From contig JBNKWZ010000008.1 of the NCBI GenBank assembly GCA_050300015.1, forward strand, positions 186,001 through 250,000: DNA of 64,000 bases, written 5' to 3'. Numbering within the stretch: position 1 is the first letter of the stretch; each line of letters begins with the position of its first letter. The translations under genes were made by a program, and so were the position numbers. The notes below the pieces were generated by a model, which was not told the DNA's origin, did no database searches, and was given only the letters and a program-made list of their open reading frames with translations. The stretch is from CAYZQH01 sp050300015 (GTDB lineage: Bacteria > Pseudomonadota > Gammaproteobacteria > Pseudomonadales > Cellvibrionaceae). Of the stretch, positions 1 through 9,452 are shown piece after piece.

Positions 1-143
1 AAAGGCATGCATTTACAAAATCGGATTGTGTAAATCGCAATGGTGGCATGCCTGTCCCTCGTAAAAGCATTTGCTCAACCATTCCGTTAAGCGATTAAAC
101 TTTCAGTGCCTCCTAGTTGCTCATGTTTGCCAAGTACATCGCA
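1..143. other. Window edge, no gene seen
   Basis: Non-coding stretch downstream of the halogenase-like gene. No convincing coding frame, hairpin terminator or RNA gene was seen. Confidence 0.4.
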
Positions 144-1730
144 CTAAATGCGCTGTAGACCAAATTGGTGAATCTTATTAATTAATTCTCTATTGCTTGG
201 CAGTTGAGTTGTCAATTGGCTTTTTATTTTCCCGACCTTTTCGAAGTACGGCTTGGCCGTCAATTGCCCAGTAGCAGTGTTGCGGGTTTCGGTGCGAAAC
301 CCCATGCCGTATAGAACGTATTGCCAGCTGGCTGTTGGAAACATTTCCTCTGCTAATGGAAAATCGTATTTGTTTGGCTTGTGGTAGCGCCATAGTCGTA
401 AACGTTCCTGCAAAGATTCCGGCACCGAGGTGTTATCGCGATGGTCCAACCAGTAATCGGAATCAGTTCTCCGACTTAAAATATAATGCAACTTCAAAAA
501 TTCAATGATGATATCCCAATGGTGTGTAAAGCGTTGATTGAAACGTTTGCTGACAATATCCATGACTTCACGGTTAGCTGGTAACTCGGCGCTGATCATA
601 GCCGCAGATAACTCCACCAGCACCAGTGCGGAAGCCTCCAGTGGCTCGAGGAACCCGGCGGCCATGCCAACCGCGACGCAGTTGCGATGCCAGAATTTTG
701 CGCGGTGGCCCGGGTTAATATTGATTGTGCGAAACGAAAGCTCTGCCAAGTGCGGCGGGTCCAATGACTCGCCAATGTAAGCGACCAGGTTGGCGTGGGC
801 CTGGTCGTCGGAGCAATGGCTGCTGGAATACACGCTGCCGACGCCGCGGCGGCTTGGCAGACCAATATCCCATATCCACCCGGCTGAATGGGCAGTGGAG
901 ATGGTATGTGATGTAATGGGGCTGTCGGGCTCCCGGTAAGGTACTTGCACAGCGATGGCGCGGTCGTTGAATAACACATCTCGCCTGGTTAAAAAAGGCA
1001 CACCGTAATGTTGCCCGAGTAAAAGACTCGCAAAACCGGAACAATCAATAAACAAATTACCTTTCACGGCACTATTCGCGCGCGTTACGAGAGCAGCGAT
1101 ATCGCCATTGTCGGCTGCCAGAACGGTATCGACATGGTCGATGATGTGCCGCACATTCAGCTTCTCTATACAGTGTTTTTTCAGTAGCTCACCGAGTTTG
1201 TGCGAATTCAGATGGTAGGCGTAATTGGCGACGCTTTCATATTCAGGTGTTTTGATTTGCTTAGGGGCAAGACCTTGATCGCACAGAGCGCCCTGAAAAC
1301 AAACGGCATCATCGAAAGCCAACCCTTGGTCGTCATTTAGCCAAGGGCCAATCAGATCCGTTTCAAAATATCCTACCGGTAATACCAAAGGATGGTAATA
1401 AGCGTCTTGTGGTTCCCCCGTTACCCATTTTGCAAATTTTGCCCCCTGTTTAAAAGATGCTTCGCACTCTACGAACAATTCGGTTTCTGTTATGCCGATC
1501 TTTTTCAGCGTGCCACGCATGGTCGGCCACGTGCCTTCACCTACCCCTATGGGGGGGATGCCGGGTGATTCGATCAGCGTAATGCTTAATTGAGGGGGCG
1601 CTCCCCCCTCGGGTTTTATGCTTGCCTGATGCTCGGCGGCAATCACCCCCGCGGTCAGCCAGCCTGCGGAGCCGCCGCCGAGAATGACAATATGTTTGGT
1701 GGGTTCTGCGGTCTTTACTTTATCGAGCAC
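144..1730 (-). CDS. Tryptophan 7-halogenase family flavoprotein
   Basis: A 528-residue FAD-dependent protein of the tryptophan halogenase family (PrnA/RebH type). Seen: the N-terminal dinucleotide-binding motif GGGSAGW (residues 18-24), a lysine at 94 inside ASFKQGAKF that lines up with the catalytic lysine region of PrnA, and the family W-x-W-x-I signature as WIWDI (285-289). Length is normal for the family. It is the last gene of a sigma factor/FecR/TonB-receptor/SapC locus. Family knowledge: halogenase-like genes of this subgroup recur beside TonB receptors in carbohydrate-utilisation loci of Caulobacter, Xanthomonas and Cellvibrionaceae, and their substrate is mostly unknown, so free-tryptophan chlorination should not be assumed. 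The gene starts about 120 bp after sapC with no terminator seen between them, which fits co-transcription. Confidence 0.9.
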   Translation of the reverse strand: MLDKVKTAEPTKHIVILGGGSAGWLTAGVIAAEHQASIKPEGGAPPQLSITLIESPGIPPIGVGEGTWPTMRGTLKKIGITETELFVECEASFKQGAKFAKWVTGEPQDAYYHPLVLPVGYFETDLIGPWLNDDQGLAFDDAVCFQGALCDQGLAPKQIKTPEYESVANYAYHLNSHKLGELLKKHCIEKLNVRHIIDHVDTVLAADNGDIAALVTRANSAVKGNLFIDCSGFASLLLGQHYGVPFLTRRDVLFNDRAIAVQVPYREPDSPITSHTISTAHSAGWIWDIGLPSRRGVGSVYSSSHCSDDQAHANLVAYIGESLDPPHLAELSFRTININPGHRAKFWHRNCVAVGMAAGFLEPLEASALVLVELSAAMISAELPANREVMDIVSKRFNQRFTHHWDIIIEFLKLHYILSRRTDSDYWLDHRDNTSVPESLQERLRLWRYHKPNKYDFPLAEEMFPTASWQYVLYGMGFRTETRNTATGQLTAKPYFEKVGKIKSQLTTQLPSNRELINKIHQFGLQRI

Positions 1731-1850
1731 GATTTTTCTCTCGGATTACAGCTAAATGCATTTAATGACAAACAGTAGAAGATTTATTCGAGCGTTCAAG
1801 GCGTTCAGTGCAAGATAGAGTTTGTTGAGATTCGCTCGACGCGTATTCTG

Positions 1851-2561
1851 TTAAATGTGATTGCTTATAAGTTTGTTCTTCTTCTCAATCAAACGATAAA
1901 ATTGGCCCGTGGATGCAACGATCATATGCAGCGGTGTTAAGTAGCCACTGTGCTGCAAGCCCACCAGTTTATCGCTCTCTAGACTGTTCAGCTTTTTCTC
2001 ATCGATGGTATAAAAACCCTTCACCGAGCGCTTGTCGCCATTGCCGAATGTGACCTCCATTGGCATCGGTATTAATAACTCGAGTTCCACCAAAGTTTCG
2101 GTAAACGTTTTGGTCGCACGTTCCGCGGCCAGAAGGTCGCTCAGCATGCGCTTGACCTCTTTGAGGTACTCAGTCTCACCGCCTTGCTGGTCAAACATGG
2201 CAGAGCCTTGCTCTCGGGTCACACAAGTGGCGTGTTCGTCTATGCAGATAACGCTTCGACCCTCATCGTAACCGATAAAAAAAGGTTGGCGGAGCACGTT
2301 CAATGGTGTGTAAATTCCAGTCCATGCCCCATTTTGCCAGAATAAATTTTCATCACGATCAAAGCCGAGTACGGCCACGCACACAAACCTGCCTGTTTCC
2401 TCGTGCTTGGTGAACACGATTGGGTATTCGATAACAAGCTTTGGGAATTCGGATATCACCACAGGCACAATTCGCTCGTTGGCACCTTGTGCTTGCAAGG
2501 CGTCAGTATTGATTTTGAGTTCCTTATGGGCACTGGGGTCCAGCGCGACATATTTCGTCAT
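1851..2561 (-). CDS. SapC family protein
   Basis: A 236-residue protein matching the SapC family (named after a Campylobacter S-layer-associated protein). Seen: the N-terminal block with VPVVISEFPKLVIEYPIVFTK, then a GENLFW-like segment (DENLFW), typical of SapC relatives found next to TonB receptors and halogenases. No signal peptide or membrane segment is evident, so it is probably cytoplasmic. The molecular function of the family is not established. It lies between the receptor and the halogenase-like gene, and a strong terminator separates it from the receptor, suggesting lower or separate expression. The start is the ATG at 2561, preceded by a weak GGATGG. Confidence 0.85.
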   Translation of the reverse strand: MTKYVALDPSAHKELKINTDALQAQGANERIVPVVISEFPKLVIEYPIVFTKHEETGRFVCVAVLGFDRDENLFWQNGAWTGIYTPLNVLRQPFFIGYDEGRSVICIDEHATCVTREQGSAMFDQQGGETEYLKEVKRMLSDLLAAERATKTFTETLVELELLIPMPMEVTFGNGDKRSVKGFYTIDEKKLNSLESDKLVGLQHSGYLTPLHMIVASTGQFYRLIEKKNKLISNHI

Positions 2562-2615
2562 CTTGCCATCCCGTTGGAGTCTTATGATTTATCTTTGCTT
2601 GATTATATTACGGAT

Positions 2616-2642
2616 AAAAAAAGTCGCTGCATAGCAGCGACT
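2616..2642 (-). terminator. Rho-independent terminator after the TonB receptor
   Basis: On the minus strand there is a perfect 9-bp stem AGTCGCTGC/GCAGCGACT with a 3-nt loop (2622-2642) followed by a run of seven T. It sits about 60 nt downstream of the receptor stop and upstream of sapC, so it should reduce readthrough from the receptor into sapC and the halogenase-like gene. Confidence 0.85.
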
Positions 2643-2699
2643 AAGTTGAGGAACGACTATCTCTGGGTAGATAATCGATTATTCGCTTGCGCGAATGAA

Positions 2700-5600
2700 C
2701 TAAAAACTCGCTCTCACGCCTAATGCCCAACGTGTGCCACTGTCCTCCATCAGCAATAGATGGTTGTCATAACGGCCTCGTTTGTGCAGATATTCTCCGG
2801 TCAAATTGATGCCTTCAACAAAAACAGTGACTTCATCGGTGACGTCGTAAGATGCGCTCAGATCAAGTTGGCTGTAATCTTCCACAAGCGTGGGGCCGTT
2901 GCCCTGAACCTGCGTGAGATCTTGTACGAATTGGTCTCGCCAGTTATAAGCAAGCCGGAACTGAATCCCGTTTTTCTCATAGAAGCCGACCAGGTTCATT
3001 GAATCGCTCAAGCCCGTTAAAGCAAATACTTGGCTGGTGTCCGCTGGGTCGAGCTCAGCGTTACTGTCAACCACCGTTGCGTTGAAAATCACCCCGAAGC
3101 CCGTTTCAGCAAAATTGTGTTGAACCGTGAATTCCACACCGTCAACACTGGCTGTCTCCCCGTTGGTGGGCAACGTATTGGTAAATACCGCTACACCATC
3201 TTCAGCGTCCGGGTTGTTGGGGTCGTTACCCGTAGATGGGTCGGTCAGTAAGCTGCCATTGGGTAGCTCGAACGTTGTTTCAGCTTGCGTATTGACGATG
3301 AAGTTAGATACTTCCTTAGCGAAGTAACCCACCGAGAGGTAACTGGCTTCGTCGTAATACCATTCCCAAGATAAATCAAAGTTCTCGGATGAAAACGGTT
3401 GCAGTGCTGCGTTACCGCTGCTGGAGGTCAGGTCGCCACCTTGACGTGTTGTAGTCAACACAGTGACCGGGGCTAGGTTGACCAGGGTGGGGCGAGTTAA
3501 TGTCTTCGAGGCCGCTACGCGCACCAACATGTCATCGGTAAGTTCGATGCTGGCGCTCATACTTGGCAGGATTACACTGTAGCTGTCCTTCTCACTGATG
3601 CCTCTTGCTTCGCCAAAATTGGCCAGCATTTCTGTTGCATCGAGAATGACCAAGCCGGTGATAGGCGCTTCGGTACCCTGCACCTCGGTGTCGGTGTCTT
3701 CCAAGCGTACACCCGCTGTCGCGGTTACGGGCCGATCGGCCAATTCACCACCGAAATCGACTTCCGTATAGAAGGCCAAAGTATCTTCGGTGACTTCAAA
3801 GGAATTGTCGCGGCGGACGGCATCGTAACTCAGTGCTTCCCCTGTGGTAGTTTGGTGATAGTCTTCTAAAAATGCGATCAGTTCTTCTGCATCAAAGGTC
3901 AACCACTGATGCGGCATGCGCCCCGCACCGCTGGCATCGCCTAAAAAGTCGCTGCCAGCGTCGTAAACCCACATCATGTCATTGGGGATATCGGGTGCAT
4001 CTGGATAACCCGCATAAGTGGCATAGGGACCGTATTCATTGTCCCAGCGCTGCAAATCTTTGGTCTCGCTGGTAAATTGCATACCGAATTTGGCTTCCAC
4101 CAAACCGGTCGAATTGCCTTCGTTCCAACGGCCGTCGACCTTAAATTGGGTCACTTCGTCGTCAACCGCCCAACCGCGGCGAAGCTCCACGTGCGCACGA
4201 GCGTTTTCTGGATCAAGAAAATCGCTGACACCTGCTGGGGGTTCGTAGTTGGGGTCCGATGGGTCGAGATAATCCACGCCATCAATTTGTTGCTGGCCTG
4301 AGTAAACCGTGGGGTCCGCTTCGGTAAATTCGGTGAAATAGGGCAAGTCGCCGGCATCGTGCTGGAAGCGCACTTTGTTGGCATAACCGAGAATCGATAA
4401 AAAGTTTTCGCCGCCGTTATTGGCTTCGCGCTCAGCAGTAGAGTGGCTCAGATCAAATTTCAAGTTGAAATCGTCTGAAACGTCCCAGTCTGCGTTTAAG
4501 CCTATCAATGTGGTTTCGGTCAGCCGATCGAAAGTTTTGATCTGCATGTCTGTAGCCAAACCGACTTCTTGGCTGATATCGATGACCGTGCCGTTCTCGT
4601 CTGTGACCACATCGGTTGTGTTCGGGCCGGTAAACCAGTTGCCATAGGCCGGGGCAAGCGACTCGATATCAAAATCGGAGTAAACGAAATCTCCGGTAAG
4701 GGTCAGGGTATCGCTCGGTGCGAACTGCAGCACCACAGATGCGTTGGTACGCTCGCGGTCTTCGTAGTTGACGATAAAGTTGTAGTTGCGCGGAATAAAA
4801 ACGGTTGTCCCTTCTGGGACGCCGTCACCGCCGTTTAATTCTTCAATTGGAATGCCGACATCTTCAAGCCAGCCGTCTAATTCAGCTCGATCCAAACGTG
4901 TGTCACGTTGTTGATAAGAAAAAGACACCAAAGCGCCAAATTTTTCATCCGCAAATGTGTTACTCACCAGAACTGAAGCCTGGGGGCCAGTCTTTTCGCT
5001 GTTTTCGTCGTAAATAGCTTTGATACTGCCGGCCACATTTAAGCCGTAGCTGTCAAATGGCCGGGCTGTTTGCACGTTGATGGTTGAGCCGATGCCACCG
5101 GACTGCATGGTTGCGGTGGAAGTTTTATGGACTTGTAGGCCGCTGACTAATTCAGATGCGACCGTATCAAAACTGAATGCGCGGGTGCGGTTTTCGGTGG
5201 CGACTTGGCGTCCATTTAACAAAACGGAGTTAAACTGCGGACCAAAGCCACGCACCGTCACCAGTTGGCCTTCACCGCCGCTACGGTCGATGGACACACC
5301 GGAGATTCGTTGCAGTGACTCGGCGAGGTTGGTATCAGGAAACTTACCGATATCTTCTGCCGAAATCGCATCAACCACACCGATGCTGTCCCTTTTAACG
5401 TCCATTGCACGTTGCAAACTGCCGACGATACCGGTTACCAGAACTTCTTCGATTGGCGCCTCTTGGCTACTGGCATGAGTAGCCGCCATGGTCGACAGCA
5501 CGCCAATGATGGCAGCGCTAAGTTTATTTTTCTTATCCACGGATTCAAATTCCCCTGTCAGGTTTTCACTACTAATCGATAGCTGACCATCATCACTTAT

Positions 5601-5957
5601 GTGAATCGCCAACAACGTATCGGCAAGCAAGATTTGCAGAGCTTGCTCGGCGGTATATTTTCCGACCAACTTATTCGCAGTGACTTCCCTTGCATCATCA
5701 AACGGGAAGATCAGCGTGATATTGGCCGTTTCGGCGAATTCGATGAGTGAAATGTCAGCTCGCTGCTGAGGGATATCGAAAGCTATGATTTTTTCGGGGC
5801 GCGCATCACCTGCCGTCGCGTCAAGGCAAATGCTCAACACGGCCGCGCAGGCGAAAGACCGAACAATCGCTTCTCTCGTTACCTCAGTAACAAACTTTCT
5901 GTTTGCCGATGATAAAGACGAATGGCGATTGCTTTTCCTCCATACCGAATTAGACAT
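2700..5957 (-). CDS. TonB-dependent receptor with N-terminal STN signalling domain
   Basis: A 1085-residue outer-membrane TonB-dependent transducer. Seen in order: a signal peptide (about 30-50), an STN (secretin/TonB short N-terminal) domain (about 56-130) of the kind that contacts FecR in the periplasm, a TonB box EEVLVTG (170-176), a plug with the block DTNLAESLQRISGV, and a long beta-barrel ending in the aromatic terminus RASF typical for Bam recognition. The oligosaccharide-type plug wording and the locus (FecI, FecR, SapC, halogenase) place it among carbohydrate receptors; the ligand cannot be read from sequence. Odd: residues 142-165, between the STN domain and the TonB box, look like a second full signal peptide (KKNK, hydrophobic core, ATHASSQ), as though an STN module was added in front of an older receptor. 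No good ribosome-binding site was seen at the chosen ATG. Confidence 0.95.
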   Translation of the reverse strand: MSNSVWRKSNRHSSLSSANRKFVTEVTREAIVRSFACAAVLSICLDATAGDARPEKIIAFDIPQQRADISLIEFAETANITLIFPFDDAREVTANKLVGKYTAEQALQILLADTLLAIHISDDGQLSISSENLTGEFESVDKKNKLSAAIIGVLSTMAATHASSQEAPIEEVLVTGIVGSLQRAMDVKRDSIGVVDAISAEDIGKFPDTNLAESLQRISGVSIDRSGGEGQLVTVRGFGPQFNSVLLNGRQVATENRTRAFSFDTVASELVSGLQVHKTSTATMQSGGIGSTINVQTARPFDSYGLNVAGSIKAIYDENSEKTGPQASVLVSNTFADEKFGALVSFSYQQRDTRLDRAELDGWLEDVGIPIEELNGGDGVPEGTTVFIPRNYNFIVNYEDRERTNASVVLQFAPSDTLTLTGDFVYSDFDIESLAPAYGNWFTGPNTTDVVTDENGTVIDISQEVGLATDMQIKTFDRLTETTLIGLNADWDVSDDFNLKFDLSHSTAEREANNGGENFLSILGYANKVRFQHDAGDLPYFTEFTEADPTVYSGQQQIDGVDYLDPSDPNYEPPAGVSDFLDPENARAHVELRRGWAVDDEVTQFKVDGRWNEGNSTGLVEAKFGMQFTSETKDLQRWDNEYGPYATYAGYPDAPDIPNDMMWVYDAGSDFLGDASGAGRMPHQWLTFDAEELIAFLEDYHQTTTGEALSYDAVRRDNSFEVTEDTLAFYTEVDFGGELADRPVTATAGVRLEDTDTEVQGTEAPITGLVILDATEMLANFGEARGISEKDSYSVILPSMSASIELTDDMLVRVAASKTLTRPTLVNLAPVTVLTTTRQGGDLTSSSGNAALQPFSSENFDLSWEWYYDEASYLSVGYFAKEVSNFIVNTQAETTFELPNGSLLTDPSTGNDPNNPDAEDGVAVFTNTLPTNGETASVDGVEFTVQHNFAETGFGVIFNATVVDSNAELDPADTSQVFALTGLSDSMNLVGFYEKNGIQFRLAYNWRDQFVQDLTQVQGNGPTLVEDYSQLDLSASYDVTDEVTVFVEGINLTGEYLHKRGRYDNHLLLMEDSGTRWALGVRASF

Positions 5958-6782
5958 TTATTAATTAAAAATTTTCATGCGGATTTTTGGCGTCCATTTT
6001 ATCCTGAGAGATTGAGCAAAAAGCGCCGCCAAGGTCTCAAACGCATTAATTGAAACGGCTGTAAGAGATAAGCTTTTTGCGCAAACATGGCTCAATTAGG
6101 GGCAGTCCTTAACGTATGATGAAAAAAATGCACTATATGACGATGTTTTGTTCTTATTGGCGTCAAAAATTCTATCGCTGTGGATTTGTGCGCCATGCTT
6201 CTGCGAGTCTCTGATTTTTATCTGAATTTTTCGCACTGCACCCGTTTGTCTCGCCTCTTGTCGTTTGAAAAGTATGATAAGCCTATTGGCTGTGATTTTT
6301 AAGGCTTTATTTCGGGTGGTGGCTCAACGCGAGAGATCGAATGAACGTGTTTTAGGCACCTCTGTATAACTCGCTGATCTATTGGGCTTAGCGCCAAGTT
6401 CGATATTTAGGCGATTTCGTGAAGGAAAGCTGATCACCTCTTTAGCGGAACCAATGCAAGCAGCGAACTTGACACTAAGCCCCGTAAGGCAAGCCTGTGG
6501 AGCAGCTTGACTTCGTTCTGCTCCTCAACCAGAGAATCCCAGCTTTGAACTTCGCAACGCGCCTCGCCAAGTAACGCCATTAGCGCTGCTCGGAAATTCC
6601 GAGTTATTCAAACTGGCCTTCGGTATACAGTTGTGTGCATCAGGCGTGCAATATGAAAATTTGGATATGAGAGTTGCGACTCATGAATTTTGATGGGAAC
6701 CCTCTCGTGAGAGGTGTTAGGCAAGCCTCTTTCGAGAGGCTTGAGTTGACAGTGCATAAAATTTGATCAAATGTAAAGCTAA
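5958..6782. other. 825-bp gap between fecR and the TonB receptor
   Basis: No coding frame was supported. It holds three hairpins: 6499-6524 (7-bp stem GGAGCAG/CTGCTCC), 6701-6714 (CCTCTC/GAGAGG) and 6723-6742. The receptor promoter should lie in the AT-rich part near 5960-6300 if the receptor is the target of the neighbouring sigma factor, but no -35/-10 pair for that class could be assigned by eye. Confidence 0.5.
6701..6742 (-). other. Tandem hairpins downstream of fecR
   Basis: Two adjacent inverted repeats: CCTCTC/GAGAGG with a 2-nt loop (6701-6714) and AAGCCTCT/AGAGGCTT, an 8-bp stem with a TTCG tetraloop on the plus strand (6723-6742). They start 40 nt after the fecR stop. Neither is followed by a T run on the minus strand, so they may be RNA-processing or stabilising structures or part of a repeat rather than a classical terminator. 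Confidence 0.5.
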
Positions 6783-7871
6783 TTAGTCTTTTGATAAGAT
6801 AATCTTATTGCCGTTGATGGTTCTGGATTTAATATGAAAGTTTTTATCGAGCGCCATTAATAGCCCTGGTATGTCGCCCGACCTGAACAGCCCTGCGATC
6901 TGTCTGTCGCGAATTTCATCATCGGCTATTTCAAATTGTATGTCAGTGTATCGGCTGACTTCGGCCAGTGCTTGTTCAAGCGTTTCACCTTTAAAAACCA
7001 GGTTGCCTTGGCGCCAACTGAAATCTGCAGCAATGTCACCTGGTGCGAGTTTAACCTTCGCTACCGCTTCGCGCCCCAGTGTGACCCTGTCGCCCTTAAC
7101 GACGGTTAAGGCGGTGGCGGGTAGGCGTGCAAAGGCGCGATTACGTTCAAATTCGCGAAATTCTCGCACGCGCACTTTACCTTCGGTAACGGTCAATTCA
7201 GCCTGCCCCGACTTATGTATTCGAATATTAAATGCGGTGCCGACAGCTTGGACGACGCGATTGCCCACAATAACATTCAAAGGTCTACTGGTGTCGTGTG
7301 CCACTTCAATGGCAACTTCCCCTCGCTCTAGAATCAACAGTCGCTGCTCGCTGCTGTATTCGACCCGAACAAGTGCATTGGTGTTGAGCAGCAGGTGCGA
7401 GCCATCGCTTAGGCGGTGGGCGGAGGATTCGCCTACGGCGGTTGAGAATACTTGATGTGATGATGGTTGTTGGAGCGACGCTCTCTGTAAGTTGAGACCA
7501 TAAAAAATGGCCAGCATGACCATGGCGGCCGCGGCTACAGCAGTAAATATTGAGGCGCCACCTTTTCTGGCCCTTGTTGACTGAGCTTGTCGTGGCTCGT
7601 TTTGTGGTTCAGCATTCGCGGATTGGCTGTCGTACGGTTTTGGGGTTGGGAATAGTTCCGCCAAACGTTGAAGGCTGTCCATCTTGTCCCATATTTCAGC
7701 CATTTTGAAAAGCGTACTTCTGTGCGCGGGCACCGCCAACCAGTTTTTTAATCGTTGCTCTTCGTTGACGTTTAAGCCGCGGTTTATTCGCGCTATCCAC
7801 AAGCTGGCTTGATCAAACACTTGTTCGTCATCCTCGGACTTTTTGGGTGGGAACTCAACAATGTTGCCCAT
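6783..7871 (-). CDS. FecR family anti-sigma factor / signal transducer
   Basis: A 362-residue inner-membrane regulator that passes the TonB-receptor signal to the ECF sigma factor. Seen: an N-terminal cytoplasmic FecR/DUF4880 region (about 15-65) containing the LxxWLAVPAHRSTL block that binds sigma, a polar linker, one membrane helix (about 106-127), a periplasmic FecR domain (about 140-240, with GEVAIEV and VGTAFNIR motifs) and a C-terminal STN-like domain (about 290-362). Length and order are standard for the family. It lies 61 nt downstream of the sigma gene on the same strand, so the two are probably one transcript. Confidence 0.93.
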   Translation of the reverse strand: MGNIVEFPPKKSEDDEQVFDQASLWIARINRGLNVNEEQRLKNWLAVPAHRSTLFKMAEIWDKMDSLQRLAELFPTPKPYDSQSANAEPQNEPRQAQSTRARKGGASIFTAVAAAAMVMLAIFYGLNLQRASLQQPSSHQVFSTAVGESSAHRLSDGSHLLLNTNALVRVEYSSEQRLLILERGEVAIEVAHDTSRPLNVIVGNRVVQAVGTAFNIRIHKSGQAELTVTEGKVRVREFREFERNRAFARLPATALTVVKGDRVTLGREAVAKVKLAPGDIAADFSWRQGNLVFKGETLEQALAEVSRYTDIQFEIADDEIRDRQIAGLFRSGDIPGLLMALDKNFHIKSRTINGNKIILSKD

Positions 7872-7932
7872 GGGCTAATCTCTCGTACAAATAAGTCTTG
7901 CAAATAGATTTATCAAAAGAAGTTGTGGCGCT

Positions 7933-8475
7933 TCATTTTTCAAGTGCCAGCATATATTTTGTGCAGTGTTTTATGCCATTCGCAACGTGCTTTTCGACCG
8001 TGCTTTCACTCAGGCTCATATATTCTGCGATCTCCTTTTGAGTGTAGCCGTAGACCTTCTTTAGTACGAATACTTTGCGGCACTGGGCCGGGAGATGCCC
8101 GACGGCCTCGCAAAAGTGCGCGAATTCTTGGTCTGCAAGAACTTTGCTATAGGTTTCGTCTTCATCGCTGATGTGCACGAAATCCTGCAAGGCATTAAAC
8201 TCGGAGCCCTCGAGGCTAGTTGCTAGTCGTGTTTCTGCCTTTTTAACATAGTCAAAAGCTAGGTTGCGCGCGACTTTCAGCATGAAAGATCGCTGGCAGC
8301 GGATGTGGGATTTGCTCTCCTCTTGGCACACGCGAACGTAGGTTTCTTGGACAATGTCTTCAATTTCTTTAGGCGGCACTATGGTGGACACGAGCCTTTC
8401 TAAGGATAGACGAAGGGATGAGAAAACCTGTGAACAGGACTCTTTGGGGGGGTCGAAAGTATCCATATGTGGCAT
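7933..8475 (-). CDS. ECF RNA polymerase sigma factor, FecI-like
   Basis: A 180-residue ECF sigma factor. Seen: region 2 with EIEDIVQETYVRV and the -10-recognition part MLKVARNLAFDYV, and region 4 with LPAQCRKVFVLKKVYGYTQKEIAEYMSLSESTVEKHV, a clear helix-turn-helix of the FecI group. Paired with the downstream fecR and the receptor it should form a cell-surface signalling system: ligand binds the receptor, the STN domain signals FecR, and sigma is released to transcribe the receptor operon. Two ATG starts are possible (8475 and 8466); neither has a strong ribosome-binding site. Confidence 0.93.
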   Translation of the reverse strand: MPHMDTFDPPKESCSQVFSSLRLSLERLVSTIVPPKEIEDIVQETYVRVCQEESKSHIRCQRSFMLKVARNLAFDYVKKAETRLATSLEGSEFNALQDFVHISDEDETYSKVLADQEFAHFCEAVGHLPAQCRKVFVLKKVYGYTQKEIAEYMSLSESTVEKHVANGIKHCTKYMLALEK

Positions 8476-8683
8476 CTGAAATGTTTATTTTTTTGTGGTT
8501 TATATGGATTTTGAATCAAGCGACGCGAGCAAATTTTTGCAGGTACGCAATTTAACAGCGCTACTTGAGACAAAAAAGCAGAGCTTAATGCACACCCACG
8601 TAACGCGGAGCCTAACTGGATACCCACTCTAACGCTTGGTTTCAACAAAGAAAAGATGTATTCATATACAGCATTAAGTTTAG

Positions 8684-8760
8684 GAACCTCTGATCAAGTT
8701 TAAATGGTTTCTCGGCTTGGGCTTTCTGCGTCGTTCTACCTCCTGCGTCCAAGCAATCGT
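8684..8760 (-). repeat. Dispersed repeat fragment, copy related to 19288-19377
   Basis: On the minus strand this segment matches 19288-19377 nearly base for base over the block containing GGTAGAACGACGCAG, AAGCCCAAGCCGAGAA and CTTGATCAGAGGTTCC. Part of the same block (GGACGCAGAAGGTAGA) recurs inside the MITE-like element at 38960-39227, so all three belong to one repeat family. Confidence 0.65.
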
Positions 8761-9377
8761 GCGAGAGCGGGGCGGATTTCGCACCGGCAAAGGCGCTGTT
8801 GAAACTTCTGACAGCAATGCCAGGCAGCGGTTGAATGTGCATCAGTTGCGCTTTTTGTTGGCATTGCCAAACTGTGCGCCACCAAACATTGATTGATAAT
8901 GATCTATATGATCGATTAATAATCACAACAGGCTTTATCTGTCAGCTCACCCTCTTCTGCACTCGACCTGGCACATTCATCCATCTGGACGGCTTCTCAG
9001 TTGTCACTGTTTGAACAACTCTGTTGGTTAGATGTGACAAACCCCGCATTTGTAGCGCTACCATTACCGTATTATACATCTAAAGTTGTCGAACAATCCT
9101 AAACGCAACGGGCTGCAACGGTTCGAGCGAAGGCCGTGGATGCGGATGTCTGTCGGTGGACGGCATGATGATGGGCTGTTGAAGGGCTAAGCCCCAGATG
9201 CGGCAGTACCGAATTCTTTTGTTAACTTCGCTGTGCTTTTCACGGCCCTTTTAGGCCCGTTTTTGTGGCAAATGCTGGTGTACTGTTTCAAATGGATTGC
9301 ACATATAGATGAGCGACCATTTAGACTTTGGCGCACGAGGGATAGAACCTCCTTCTGGTCGCGCACCCTTCGGGAAG

Positions 9378-9452
9378 CTCTCCAGACGCTCACAGCTTCG
9401 TTACGCCTCTTGCCAAGGGCGCCACCATTGCCTGCTGTGAACGTCTGGAGAG
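9378..9452. repeat. 19-bp inverted repeat
   Basis: Left arm CTCTCCAGACGCTCACAGC (9378-9396) pairs with the right arm at 9434-9452 with one mismatch and a 37-nt loop. The right arm is followed by TTTTC, so the folded RNA could act as a weak terminator, but there is no gene upstream on the plus strand. It may be another intergenic mobile repeat. Confidence 0.5.

Noticed and set aside
8642..8926. 94-residue minus-strand frame
   Set aside because: Most of it is the dispersed repeat shared with 19.3 kb; peptide similarity simply reflects the repeat.
9187..9393. 68-residue minus-strand frame
   Set aside because: Runs into the inverted repeat at 9378-9452 and has no recognisable domain or start signal.
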